NCBI GenBank assembly: GCA_030066455.1
Contig: JASJBQ010000156.1
Location: forward strand, 1-12,601
Direction: 5' to 3'
Length of the DNA stretch: 12,601 nucleotides
Origin: Desulfobacterales bacterium
GTDB lineage: Bacteria; Desulfobacterota; Desulfobacteria; Desulfobacterales; UBA5852
Under the pieces are notes generated by a model that was not told where the DNA came from, did no database searches, and saw only the letters and a program-made list of their open reading frames with translations. Both the position numbers and the translations under genes were made by a program. Of the stretch, positions 1-6,410 are shown piece by piece. Within the stretch, counting starts at the first letter, position 1, and every line of letters starts with the position of its first letter.

Positions 1-1
1 C

Positions 2-187
2 TGCAACCTGGATCTGATGCGGCCCGTCGTGAAACGGCTCGGAAAGCGGGCCGTTCTGGAGATCATCGAAGCGGGGGACCATTCATTTCGGGTGCCTCGA
101 AACGCCGGTCGGCCCCAGGAAACCGTCTACGCCGACATCCTGGAGCGTTCCCACCGATGGATCGAAGATCTGCTGACCAATGCCTGA
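2..187 (+). CDS. Alpha/beta hydrolase, C-terminal fragment (KANL3/Tex30-like)
   Basis: This is the last 61 codons of a gene that begins before the window; the frame is open from base 2 to a TGA at 185-187. The peptide ends in the typical final part of an alpha/beta hydrolase of the KANL3/Tex30 or dienelactone-hydrolase-like type. A GDHSF segment would carry the catalytic histidine, followed by VPRNAGRP and an amphipathic C-terminal helix ending RWIEDLLTNA. The preceding stretch (LMRPVVKRLGKRAVLEIIE) fits the strand and helix that lead to that histidine. The nucleophile and acid residues lie outside the window, so the substrate cannot be inferred. No plus-strand terminator with a T tract follows the stop. 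The hairpin at 269-294 has its T tract on the minus strand and serves the convergent cytochrome gene. Confidence 0.6.
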   Translation, partial: CNLDLMRPVVKRLGKRAVLEIIEAGDHSFRVPRNAGRPQETVYADILERSHRWIEDLLTNA

Positions 188-259
188 ACGCGGCCTGAAC
201 GGATTCTCACGGTGGATTCTCGAAATTCAGACCGACCCCGCCAAAGCGCGTGCCCGGAT

Positions 260-296
260 AAAAAAAGACCGATAGCGGCGTTTTCCGCCATCGGCC
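260..296 (-). terminator. Rho-independent terminator of the tetraheme cytochrome gene
   Basis: Read on the minus strand, a 10-bp stem (CCGATGGCGG with CCGCTATCGG, one G-T pair, six-base loop) is followed directly by a run of seven T. It lies about 65 bases past the stop of the minus-strand cytochrome gene, the expected place. The plus-strand side has no T run, so it is probably one-directional. Confidence 0.85.
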
Positions 297-360
297 TTGA
301 GCCTTCAATTTCAATCCCCGCCCGGGTTGTCGCGATCGGGCGGCGGCTTGGTCAACCGGC

Positions 361-864
361 TTATTCCTCGAGTTCCTGGTGGCACCCCTTGCAACTGACC
401 GGGCCGTTGCGTTTGAGTTCCATGTTGCCCGTCAATGCGCCTTTTTTATTGATGGCGCGGTTCTCGGCGTTGATATCGCGGTGGCAGCCCCGGCACATCT
501 GGTGATAGGCGTATTTGAAGTAGCGAATGCTTTCCTCGGTGTATTGACCGTCCTCAATCGATTTTTCCGGCTGTTCACCCAGGTCGTGGCAGCCCGATGT
601 CGTACACGAGTTGACAAATTCGGTGTAATCCCACTTATGGTGACAGGTGTCGCAGCTGTAAGTCATGTGGCGGTTGTGCGGGAAAAGCGAATCAGGCAGG
701 GTAGATTCGGTCCCGTCGGGGACACTGGGAGCAAGGTTGCCCATCGGTATCGTCAGTTCACCTTCATCGTCGATGCCATCGACCCATGGGCTCGAGGCCA
801 TCAGCGTCCCTCCCATCACCAAAAACATTGCCACACACAGAATCACCATTTTTTTGTTGAACAT
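361..864 (-). CDS. Tetraheme cytochrome c3-family protein (class III cytochrome c)
   Basis: A 167-residue secreted multiheme cytochrome, probably a periplasmic electron carrier between hydrogenases or dehydrogenases and membrane redox complexes. Residues 1-24 form a signal peptide (MFNKKM, a hydrophobic core, then LMASS). Four heme motifs are visible: C71-x2-C74-H75, C87-x4-C92-H93, C114-x2-C117-H118 and C158-x2-C161-H162. The class III distal histidines also have counterparts: FPHNRH supplies H63 and H66, the CHH motif gives H76, and H111 precedes the third heme. This order matches tetraheme cytochrome c3, except that the fourth motif is CxxCH where type I c3 has CxxxxCH. The mature N-terminus (about 25-60) is acidic, and there is an extra acidic loop between hemes 2 and 3. 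The start is supported by GAGAGGGG six bases upstream. The gene stands alone with its own terminator. The c3-family call is firm; the redox partner is unknown. Confidence 0.9.
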   Translation of the reverse strand: MFNKKMVILCVAMFLVMGGTLMASSPWVDGIDDEGELTIPMGNLAPSVPDGTESTLPDSLFPHNRHMTYSCDTCHHKWDYTEFVNSCTTSGCHDLGEQPEKSIEDGQYTEESIRYFKYAYHQMCRGCHRDINAENRAINKKGALTGNMELKRNGPVSCKGCHQELEE

Positions 865-1173
865 TGATGCCCCCTCTCGTTCAGTAGTATCTTTCAGCCC
901 GCAGGCTTTGTTTCCGGTGTCACTGGAAAATAAAATATAAACATATCAATTTGTTATGATGACAATTCCGTTCAGTGGCATTCTGTGAATCCAATTCAAA
1001 TGAGCCGTATAGCATAAAACGTGAAAAAAGTAATGGGGATATTTGAATCCGGGCGAGGCCGCCCAACTTGACCACCGCTGGCGTTTCCATTAGAAACCGG
1101 CATCGGGTTCAACACCTCTGCCGGCGCCGTATGGGCTTCGGTAAACCGCCATCACTGTCAGGAGACGTCCGCC
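865..1173. other. Divergent intergenic region, AT-rich, with a quasi-palindrome
   Basis: This 309-base spacer lies between the divergent cytochrome c3 and zinc-knuckle genes and must hold both promoters. I see no confident -35/-10 pair on either strand. An AT-rich tract at about 925-965 contains the imperfect 15-bp palindrome TTGTTATGATGACAA (951-965), about 87 bases upstream of the cytochrome start. It could be a site for a dimeric regulator of the FNR/CRP superfamily, but it does not match a consensus closely enough to name one. Confidence 0.4.
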
Positions 1174-1521
1174 ATGAGCGATACCCAGAATCACGACCCT
1201 TTTTCGGATGAACGCATTTCAGACGCCGAGTGGGCCAACCGGCGCCTGTGCCCCGACGGCAACTGTATCGGTGTGATCGGCCCGGACGGCCGTTGCAAGG
1301 AATGCGGCCGGCCGACGGACGATGCCCTGCCCGCTGCGCCGATTGATGAAGGTGATGCGCTCGAAGCCCCCGCGGCCGAGGCGGTCGCTGGCGATAGTCC
1401 TTCCGCCGGGGATGACGACGAGTGGGCCAACCGGCGTCTTTGCCCCGACGGCAACTGCATCGGCGTGATCGGACCGGACGGCCGCTGCAAGGAGTGCGGA
1501 CGACCCGAAGAAGCGTCCTGA
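1174..1521 (+). CDS. Small protein with two identical zinc-knuckle-like units
   Basis: A 115-residue soluble protein without signal peptide or membrane segment. It contains two copies of a 29-residue unit (residues 19-47 and 83-111) that are identical in amino-acid sequence. Each begins EWANRR and carries the cysteine pattern C-x4-C-x9-C-x2-C (C26, C31, C41, C44 and C90, C95, C105, C108) around CPDGNCIGVIGPDGRCKECG. Four cysteines in this spacing are a likely zinc-binding site (inference). The linker (48-82) is rich in Ala, Asp, Glu and Pro and looks disordered. I associate single-copy versions of this CPDGNCIGVIG motif with deltaproteobacterial hypothetical proteins, from memory only. The start is supported by AGGAGA eight bases upstream. 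Binding to nucleic acid or protein, or acting as a metal-binding adaptor, are all possible; no function is shown. Confidence 0.75.
   Translation: MSDTQNHDPFSDERISDAEWANRRLCPDGNCIGVIGPDGRCKECGRPTDDALPAAPIDEGDALEAPAAEAVAGDSPSAGDDDEWANRRLCPDGNCIGVIGPDGRCKECGRPEEAS
1228..1506 (+). repeat. Two intragenic 87-bp repeats encoding the zinc-knuckle unit
   Basis: The units at 1228-1314 and 1420-1506 differ at 10 positions, and every difference is synonymous (for example CGC/CGT, CTG/CTT, TGT/TGC, GAA/GAG). The encoded 29 residues are therefore identical although the DNA has diverged by about 11 percent. This points to an old duplication under strong selection on both copies. Confidence 0.9.
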
Positions 1522-1554
1522 AACGTGCCGCGGACGCCCCGGCGAAAGTCGATC

Positions 1555-1593
1555 CTTAGGGTTCGATTCACAAACTTAGGGTTCGATTCACAA
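1555..1593. repeat. Perfect 19-bp tandem duplication, period 20
   Basis: The unit CTTAGGGTTCGATTCACAA occurs at 1555-1573 and again at 1575-1593 with one base between. It lies in the 291-base non-coding gap between the zinc-knuckle gene and the sensor kinase. A small hairpin (GCAGG/CCTGC, 1688-1702) is also present in this gap; I see no clear promoter or terminator. The repeat may be a duplicated protein-binding site or a replication-slippage product. Confidence 0.8.
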
Positions 1594-1812
1594 GACCCGT
1601 CGGCCTTCGCCATGCCTTTCCCCCTTCAAGAAAACCTCTGTCCCGCCCGATAACGTTTTTCAAGACGATTAATACATTTTCCCCCTTGCAGGAAGGGCCT
1701 GCTGACCGGCCGCGCTGCTGAACGCCGGGTGCGGAGGGCCGTCAGGCTTTGAGCACAATACGTAATCTCGCGGCATCGACAGCGGGATTTCGATTGAGGA
1801 TCGAGCACGGCG

Positions 1813-4446
1813 ATGACCGTAAAAATCAATACAATAATTGGGGCGGCCGTGCTGCTGTTGGTCCTGGGCGGCCTTTCCCCGCATGTCCGGGCCGAGAAGA
1901 CGATCGTTGTCGGCATCTACCCGCACCCACCCCTGATGATGATCGACGATCGGGACCGGCCGGACGGATTTCTGGTGGAGGTCGTGCATGCGATCGCCGA
2001 GCGCGAAGGCTGGGATGTGGCCTTTCGCGACGGCAGTTGGGTGGATTGCATCGACTGGCTGGAAAGGGGCGAGATCGATGTGCTTGGCGGCGTGGCGTTC
2101 AACGACCAGAGCGCTTCCTGGCTGCAATTCGGGCGTGAAGGCCTTTTGACCGCCTGGGGCCAGGTTCATGTTCAACCGGGGGCCGCCGTCGAATCGGTCG
2201 TCGATCTGGCGGGACACAAAGTGGCTGTGATGAAGAACGACCGGCACTATTGGGATTTCCGGGATGTGATCGAACGCCTGGGGCTGCAGTGCCGGTTTAT
2301 CGAAGCGGATGACTACGAGACCGTCCTCATGCTCGTGGCGGCCGGCCGATGCCATGCCGGCATCGTCAGCCATGTCTACGGTGATGCCAACCGGGACCGA
2401 TTTACGGTGGTCAAAAGCCCCGTCGTCTTCAGTCCGCGCGAACTGTATTTCGCCGCGCGTCAGGGTCACCGCACGGAGCTGATCGAAGCGATCGACCATC
2501 AGCTCTGGGAGCTTAAACGCGACAAGCGCTCGGCCTATTACCTCGCCCTGGCCCGCTGGTTCAGGCCTTTGCACGAGTACCATCTGCCGCCCTGGGTCTG
2601 GTGGTTGAGCATGGGCATTGCGATGGTGACGCTCGCACTCGTTTTGCACATCGTGGTGATGCGCCGCAGTATCCGGACCAAGACCCGCGAGCTTTCGGAC
2701 AACAATGCGACGCTTTCCCAGGAGATCCTTCAACGCCGCCAGGCCGAGGCCACGCTCAACCGTCAGAATGAATACATGAGCGCCCTGCACGAAACGGCAT
2801 TGGGCCTCATCCGCCGCCTGGACCTGGACGAACTCCTTCAGACGCTGGTCGCGCGTGCCGGACTGCTGCTGAACGCTTCAGCCGGTTTCGTCTATATTTA
2901 CGACAAGGAACTCAAGGTTCTGGTACTGAAGGCCGGACTGGGGGTCTTCGCCGATACCATCGGCGATCAGAATATGCCGGACCAGGGCCTGGTCGGTCAG
3001 GTCTACCGCACGGGCGATGCCGTCAGCGTGGATAACTACCATACCTGGCCCTATCGACTGGAAAAGCCGATTTCCAATGATATCCGCAGCGTTCTCGCGG
3101 CGCCCTTGTGCTCCGGCGGGGAGGTCGACGGGGTCATCGGTTTTGCCCGCTGCAGCGATGGGAGGCATTTCGATGCCGATGAGAAGCGAATCCTCGAGCA
3201 GTTTGCCGAACTGGCCGCTATCGCCATCGACAACGCTACCCTCTATACGCGCTTGCAGAAGGAGCTCGTCGAGCGCCGCCGCGTGGAGGATCAACTTCTC
3301 CAGGCTCAGAAAATGGAAGCCATCGGCACGCTGGCCGGCGGTATCGCCCATGATTTCAATAATATTCTGGGGGCGATTATCGGCTACACCGAAATATCCC
3401 TCTACGATCTGCCGGAAGACACGAACGCCCGCAACAACATGGCGCAGGTGCTTCAGGCCGGAAACCGGGCCCGTGACCTGGTGAAGCAGATCCTGGCCTT
3501 CAGCCGCAAGGGCAATTCGGACCACGAGCTCATCGATATCGTTCCGATCACCAAAGAAGTGCTCAAACTGCTGCGGGCTTCGCTGCCGAGTACGATTGAA
3601 ATCCGCTCCCGAATTGCGCCGAAGATCGATCTGATTCTGGCCGACCCGACCCAGATCCACCAGGTGTTGATGAACCTTTGCACCAATGCGGCGCATGCCA
3701 TGGATGACGGTGGCGGCCGCTTGGATGTGGAGCTGGCGACAGTGCATCTCGCCGCCGAAGCGCGATCCAAATTCCCGGATGTGGAGCCCGGCGTTTACGT
3801 GCAGTTGATTGTTCGCGACGACGGCCACGGCATCGATCCGGCGATCCTGGATCGTATTTTCGATCCTTATTTCACCACCAAGGAAATGGACAAAGGCACT
3901 GGGATGGGGCTGGCGGTGGTGCACGGCATTGTCAGGAGTCAGAAGGGCTGTATCCAGGTTCGCAGCCGGATTGCCGGCGGGGCCGAATTTGAGGTCATGT
4001 TTCCGGTGGCACAGCGCCAGGGCCAGCAGGAATGTACCTTGGAGATGCCTGTGCTCAAGGGCAATGAGCGGGTCCTGTTTGTAGATGACGAAACTGCGCT
4101 GGCCCAGCTTGGAAAAGCCATGCTCGAGCGATTGGGATACGAGGTCCGGGCCTGTACCGGTTCGCTGGAGGCGCTGGAGATCTTCCGCTCGGATCCGGAC
4201 AGCTTCGATATCCTGGTGACCGATCTGACCATGCCGCATATGACCGGCGTGCGCCTCGCCCGGAAACTGAGGGAAATCCGCCACACCCTGCCCGTTGTCA
4301 TCTGTACGGGCTACAGTGACCAGATCACTCCGGAGCACGTCCAATCCCTTGGCATCAATGGTTTGCTGCACAAGCCGCTTGTTTTGAGCGATCTTTCCCA
4401 GGAGGTGCGGCGGGCGTTGGATGCATGTCGGGCTTTCTTCAACTAA
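1813..4446 (+). CDS. Membrane hybrid sensor histidine kinase (SBP_bac_3-TM-GAF-HisKA-HATPase-REC)
   Basis: An 877-residue sensor kinase. Residues 1-27 form a signal peptide, and about 28-250 resemble a periplasmic solute-binding domain of the SBP_bac_3 type (TIVVGIYPHPPLMM...GFLVEVV). One membrane helix follows (261-283), then a short coiled coil, a GAF domain (about 335-476), a HisKA dimerisation domain with phospho-acceptor H513 in GGIAHDFNN, and a HATPase domain. The HATPase has N625 (NLCTNAAHAM), a DDGHG G1 box (669-673), FDPYFTTK (683-690) and GTGMGLA. The C-terminal receiver has D758/D759, phospho-acceptor D804, T832 and K854, so every catalytic residue looks intact. The periplasmic domain probably binds a small ligand such as an amino acid; the GAF domain may sense a second, cytoplasmic signal. 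No response regulator or sigma-54 activator is adjacent, so the output is unknown. The start is the weakest point: the nearest Shine-Dalgarno-like GAGGA lies 12 bases upstream, but the ATG gives a proper signal peptide. Confidence 0.93.
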   Translation: MTVKINTIIGAAVLLLVLGGLSPHVRAEKTIVVGIYPHPPLMMIDDRDRPDGFLVEVVHAIAEREGWDVAFRDGSWVDCIDWLERGEIDVLGGVAFNDQSASWLQFGREGLLTAWGQVHVQPGAAVESVVDLAGHKVAVMKNDRHYWDFRDVIERLGLQCRFIEADDYETVLMLVAAGRCHAGIVSHVYGDANRDRFTVVKSPVVFSPRELYFAARQGHRTELIEAIDHQLWELKRDKRSAYYLALARWFRPLHEYHLPPWVWWLSMGIAMVTLALVLHIVVMRRSIRTKTRELSDNNATLSQEILQRRQAEATLNRQNEYMSALHETALGLIRRLDLDELLQTLVARAGLLLNASAGFVYIYDKELKVLVLKAGLGVFADTIGDQNMPDQGLVGQVYRTGDAVSVDNYHTWPYRLEKPISNDIRSVLAAPLCSGGEVDGVIGFARCSDGRHFDADEKRILEQFAELAAIAIDNATLYTRLQKELVERRRVEDQLLQAQKMEAIGTLAGGIAHDFNNILGAIIGYTEISLYDLPEDTNARNNMAQVLQAGNRARDLVKQILAFSRKGNSDHELIDIVPITKEVLKLLRASLPSTIEIRSRIAPKIDLILADPTQIHQVLMNLCTNAAHAMDDGGGRLDVELATVHLAAEARSKFPDVEPGVYVQLIVRDDGHGIDPAILDRIFDPYFTTKEMDKGTGMGLAVVHGIVRSQKGCIQVRSRIAGGAEFEVMFPVAQRQGQQECTLEMPVLKGNERVLFVDDETALAQLGKAMLERLGYEVRACTGSLEALEIFRSDPDSFDILVTDLTMPHMTGVRLARKLREIRHTLPVVICTGYSDQITPEHVQSLGINGLLHKPLVLSDLSQEVRRALDACRAFFN

Positions 4447-4673
4447 TGGCCCGCCGGGAGGGGCATCTTTCGATCCATGGCGGCGTTCTCGCTCCCTGCC
4501 GGTCCTCGACGTAGCCGGGCTACGCCTGCGGGCGTCAGGTCGTTGCGGCCTTGCCCTGGACGTTGATAACGGCGAAGCATTTACCCCTTGAAATTTTCAA
4601 TCGATACTGATAATGAGCGCGTCACTGTTCGGCACGGTCCGAGTGGCACTGAAAGCCTGTCGGACGCGGAAAT
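4447..4673. repeat. Palindrome-bearing spacer, candidate dispersed repeat
   Basis: This non-coding spacer lies between the kinase and tRNA-Tyr. Its centre is a near-perfect palindrome, CGTAGCCGGGCTACG (4510-4524), a 7-bp stem around one base. GC-rich sequence with further short complementary pieces surrounds it. There is no T run, so it is not a standard terminator. Its position after a gene end and its compact palindrome resemble REP-like dispersed intergenic elements, but only one copy occurs here, so the call is tentative. The promoter of the tRNA genes should lie in the more AT-rich part (about 4580-4620); I cannot define it. Confidence 0.35.
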
Positions 4674-4758
4674 GGTGGGGTTCCCGAGTGGTCAAAGGGA
4701 GCAGACTGTAAATCTGCCGGCAAAGCCTTCGGAGGTTCAAATCCTCCCCCCACCACCA
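4674..4758 (+). tRNA. tRNA-Tyr (anticodon GTA)
   Basis: The acceptor stem GGTGGGG (4674-4680) pairs with CCCCACC (4748-4754), followed by discriminator A and an encoded CCA (4756-4758). The anticodon stem GCAGA/TCTGC encloses the loop CTGTAAA, with anticodon GTA at 4708-4710. A long variable arm, expected for bacterial tRNA-Tyr, follows, and the T arm is GGAGG-TTCAAAT-CCTCC. All arms are intact. Confidence 0.97.
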
Positions 4759-4868
4759 ATAGCGGTTTTTGCCCCATCGCCCGGCCAATACAGCGCGCTG
4801 CCAAGCACCCGGGTTCATCGTCAGGTGATCAGGATGGGGCCCATAGGGGTTACGATCCCGTTTACTGC

Positions 4869-4946
4869 GTCCCCATCGTCTAGCCCGGTCCAGGACACCG
4901 GCCTTTCACGCCGGCGACAGGGGTTCGAATCCCCTTGGGGACGCCA
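4869..4946 (+). tRNA. tRNA-Glu (anticodon TTC)
   Basis: The acceptor stem GTCCCCA (4869-4875) pairs with TGGGGAC (4936-4942), followed by G and an encoded CCA. The anticodon stem CCGGC/GCCGG encloses CTTTCAC, with anticodon TTC at 4905-4907. The T arm is AGGGG-TTCGAAT-CCCCT. It lies 110 bases after tRNA-Tyr on the same strand, and the shared downstream terminator suggests one transcript. Confidence 0.97.
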
Positions 4947-4959
4947 CCTAATCAAAATA

Positions 4960-4985
4960 GGCTTGCCAACGCGGCAGGCCTTTTT
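4960..4985 (+). terminator. Rho-independent terminator after the tRNA genes
   Basis: GGCTTGCC and GGCAGGCC form an 8-bp stem (one G-T pair) with loop AACGC, followed by TTTTT. It starts 13 bases past the tRNA-Glu CCA. Confidence 0.85.
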
Positions 4986-5126
4986 ATGTTTTTAACCGGA
5001 GGGTTTGTCGAATCGGCTGTTTTTTTGGAGCGGATTGGGCTAATATCGTTTTGATTTCGGGAAAAATTTATGTGTGGTGGGCCGGAGGGAGATGCATCGC
5101 GGTTCGCCGATCTTGAGGAGCTTTGA

Positions 5127-5801
5127 ATGTTGGCGCGATTCGGCCGGGTACATCCGGCCTCTCTTTATCTGGCGTTGTTCATGACCGTCGTATTGGGCGC
5201 GTGCCGCTCGACCCCTGCGCCCATTATCGTTGGGGATACCTACACCAATATCCAGTATGAGTACTCCCTGAAGATACCCAGGGGGTGGGAGCCGGTGGCG
5301 GCTTTCCCCGAGAAGATGAAGTATTTTGGCTCGCTGGCCGACGTCGACAAATGCAGCCTTCTGCTCTACAACGAGGCCTCCGGGGGGCTGATCGCCATCA
5401 TGAACAGCACCAACCGGATCGCCTATGACGAATACTTTGATATCAGTGGTGAACAGTGGAAGAAAATCCTGTTGAAGATGAAGGGCGCTTTGGAGGAAGA
5501 CCTCGAGGAAGTCGTTTTCCAGCACGAAGTCCAGACGGAGAATCTTTACACCACCCAGCAGAACTATTTCGTCAACCAATACGCCTACAAGCCGGAGCGC
5601 ATCTACCGGATCGAATCCAGCTTCACGGTCGATGCGCAGCGGGTCCACCTTAATTTCGATTCATTTCTTTTCCCCTGCCGCAACACCCGATCGTGTGAGG
5701 CGATCATCATTCTGACTTGCCCCGACGAAACTCTGGTCGAGAATCAGTCCGCCTACCAGGAAGTCCTTTTATCGCTGCGCGCCCACGACTATTACGAATA
5801 G
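5127..5801 (+). CDS. Putative lipoprotein of unknown function
   Basis: A 224-residue protein that I do not recognise. It begins with a lipoprotein signal: a hydrophobic segment at about 11-25 ends in VLGAC, with lipidation cysteine C26. After a short RSTPAPI linker, the sequence NIQYEYSLKIPRGWEPV (about 41-57) resembles the first strands of small secreted PsbP/Mog1-like or DUF-type lipoproteins that bind the membrane face. That comparison is only by pattern. Residues 108-128 are charged and helical. Three further cysteines (C76, C183, C189) could form disulfides in the periplasm. GAGGAG six bases upstream of the ATG supports the start. The gene appears to stand alone, downstream of the tRNA terminator and convergent with the small minus-strand gene whose stop lies about 10 bases beyond its own. 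Confidence 0.8.
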   Translation: MLARFGRVHPASLYLALFMTVVLGACRSTPAPIIVGDTYTNIQYEYSLKIPRGWEPVAAFPEKMKYFGSLADVDKCSLLLYNEASGGLIAIMNSTNRIAYDEYFDISGEQWKKILLKMKGALEEDLEEVVFQHEVQTENLYTTQQNYFVNQYAYKPERIYRIESSFTVDAQRVHLNFDSFLFPCRNTRSCEAIIILTCPDETLVENQSAYQEVLLSLRAHDYYE

Positions 5802-5811
5802 GCCGGATGCA

Positions 5812-6092
5812 TCATGCCGGCACCGGCTCCGGGAGCAGCGGTAACCCCAGTTGATCCCAGTCCAAGACCGGCGCATCATCGTCAACCGCATCGAAGGCCT
5901 CATCGTTTTCGGGCTGCCGGACGTGATCGATGACACGGTTCTGCATGAGGGCGGCCGCCTTTTTGACCATCTCCCGGCGCTGCTCCCAGGGGCCGATCAA
6001 CGGCAGCGATCCCGCATGCGGTAAACAGGAGGACGCCCAGCCATCGGCCACCAAATGGGTAGGCGTTTCTTTCTTTGTTTGTGTTCAGCCAT
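5812..6092 (-). pseudogene. Small membrane or lipoprotein gene apparently broken by two +1 frameshifts
   Basis: No single frame spans this region, but three consecutive frames together look like one 92-residue protein. An ATG at 6092 with an excellent Shine-Dalgarno (GGAAGGG, seven bases upstream) starts MAEHKQRKKRLP. The next frame then reads RWLGVLLFTACGIAAVD, a hydrophobic segment ending in a lipobox-like FTAC. The third frame continues WEQRREMVKKAAALMQNRV and an acidic tail ending LGLPLLPEPVPA before TGA at 5814-5812. One extra base near 6053-6059 (CCC or TTT run on the minus strand) and one in the CCCC run at 5989-5992 would explain both shifts. Removing one base at each gives exactly 279 nt. 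A TTG-started ORF (5812-6054) in the third frame is the conventional alternative but has no good ribosome site. Either decay of a pseudogene or sequencing error in homopolymers would fit. I do not recognise the protein. Confidence 0.5.
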
Positions 6093-6141
6093 TATCTTGC
6101 CCTTCCAAAACGACATTCTGTCGGCCGATTGTTGCCAAACT

Positions 6142-6209
6142 GTTAATCCGGGCAAAATTGTTAACCTGTTAAGTTAGCATCCGTTAGCAGGTTGTTAGCA
6201 TCGTTAAGC
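6142..6209 (+). promoter_or_regulatory. Phased GTTA(G/A) repeat array, candidate upstream activator site
   Basis: GTTA occurs at 6142, 6160, 6168, 6173, 6183, 6194 and 6203. Three of these are the longer GTTAGCA (6173, 6183, 6194), spaced 10 and 11 bases apart, that is once per helical turn on one face. The array is centred about 100-135 bases upstream of the predicted sigma-54 start (about 6309), the usual distance for an enhancer-binding protein. Within it, TTGTTAA-CCTG-TTAA (6158-6172) also resembles a Rex half-site plus partial second half. The regulator is not identified. Confidence 0.5.
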
Positions 6210-6282
6210 CCCCTCCAAAAACCGGGTGTGAAATATTGTATAAAATTCAATTGGATATAAATATTGAGCGTTGAGATGCTTC

Positions 6283-6298
6283 TGGCACAGGACTTGCC
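6283..6298 (+). promoter_or_regulatory. Sigma-54 (RpoN) -24/-12 promoter of the redox operon
   Basis: TGGCAC-AGGAC-TTGCC matches the sigma-54 consensus TGGCAC-N5-TTGC(A/T) at every base except the last, with the required GG-to-GC spacing. The predicted start is near 6309, leaving a leader of about 102 bases before the ATG at 6411. Confidence 0.8.
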
Positions 6299-6410
6299 AA
6301 AGCTTATGGCAATGCGTCATCGACAGCGGGCCCCTCGTTCATACCGAGCCCCATGATCGGAACCGCTTCAGCGGTGGATAATAAAATCGATTCGTAAACA
6401 GGGAGGAACC

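Larger units (their letters stand above)
6093..6410. other. Regulatory intergenic region upstream of the octaheme cytochrome operon
   Basis: This 318-base gap separates the broken minus-strand gene from the redox operon. In order it holds a GTTA/GTTAGCA repeat array (6142-6209), an AT-rich stretch (about 6228-6270) that could bend between activator and polymerase, a sigma-54-type promoter (6283-6298), and a leader of about 100 bases with a small hairpin ACCGCT/AGCGGT (6362-6375). No further coding sequence is supported. Confidence 0.7.

Noticed and set aside
2878..4371. Long minus-strand open frame (497 codons) opposite the sensor kinase
   Set aside because: It is a GC-driven antisense shadow; the plus-strand frame carries all kinase motifs.
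4674..4985. Possible genomic-island attachment site at the tRNA genes
   Set aside because: No integrase, direct repeat of a tRNA end or composition shift is seen beside them.
4588..4995. 135-codon plus-strand open frame
   Set aside because: It runs straight through both tRNA genes and the terminator, so it is a chance frame.
5040..5648. Minus-strand open frame opposite the lipoprotein
   Set aside because: The plus strand has a good ribosome site, lipobox and coherent composition; the minus frame has none.
1774..6330. 13-base match CATCGACAGCGGG at 1774-1786 and 6318-6330, both upstream of genes
   Set aside because: One chance pair of this length is expected in 12.6 kb, so it is not evidence of shared control.
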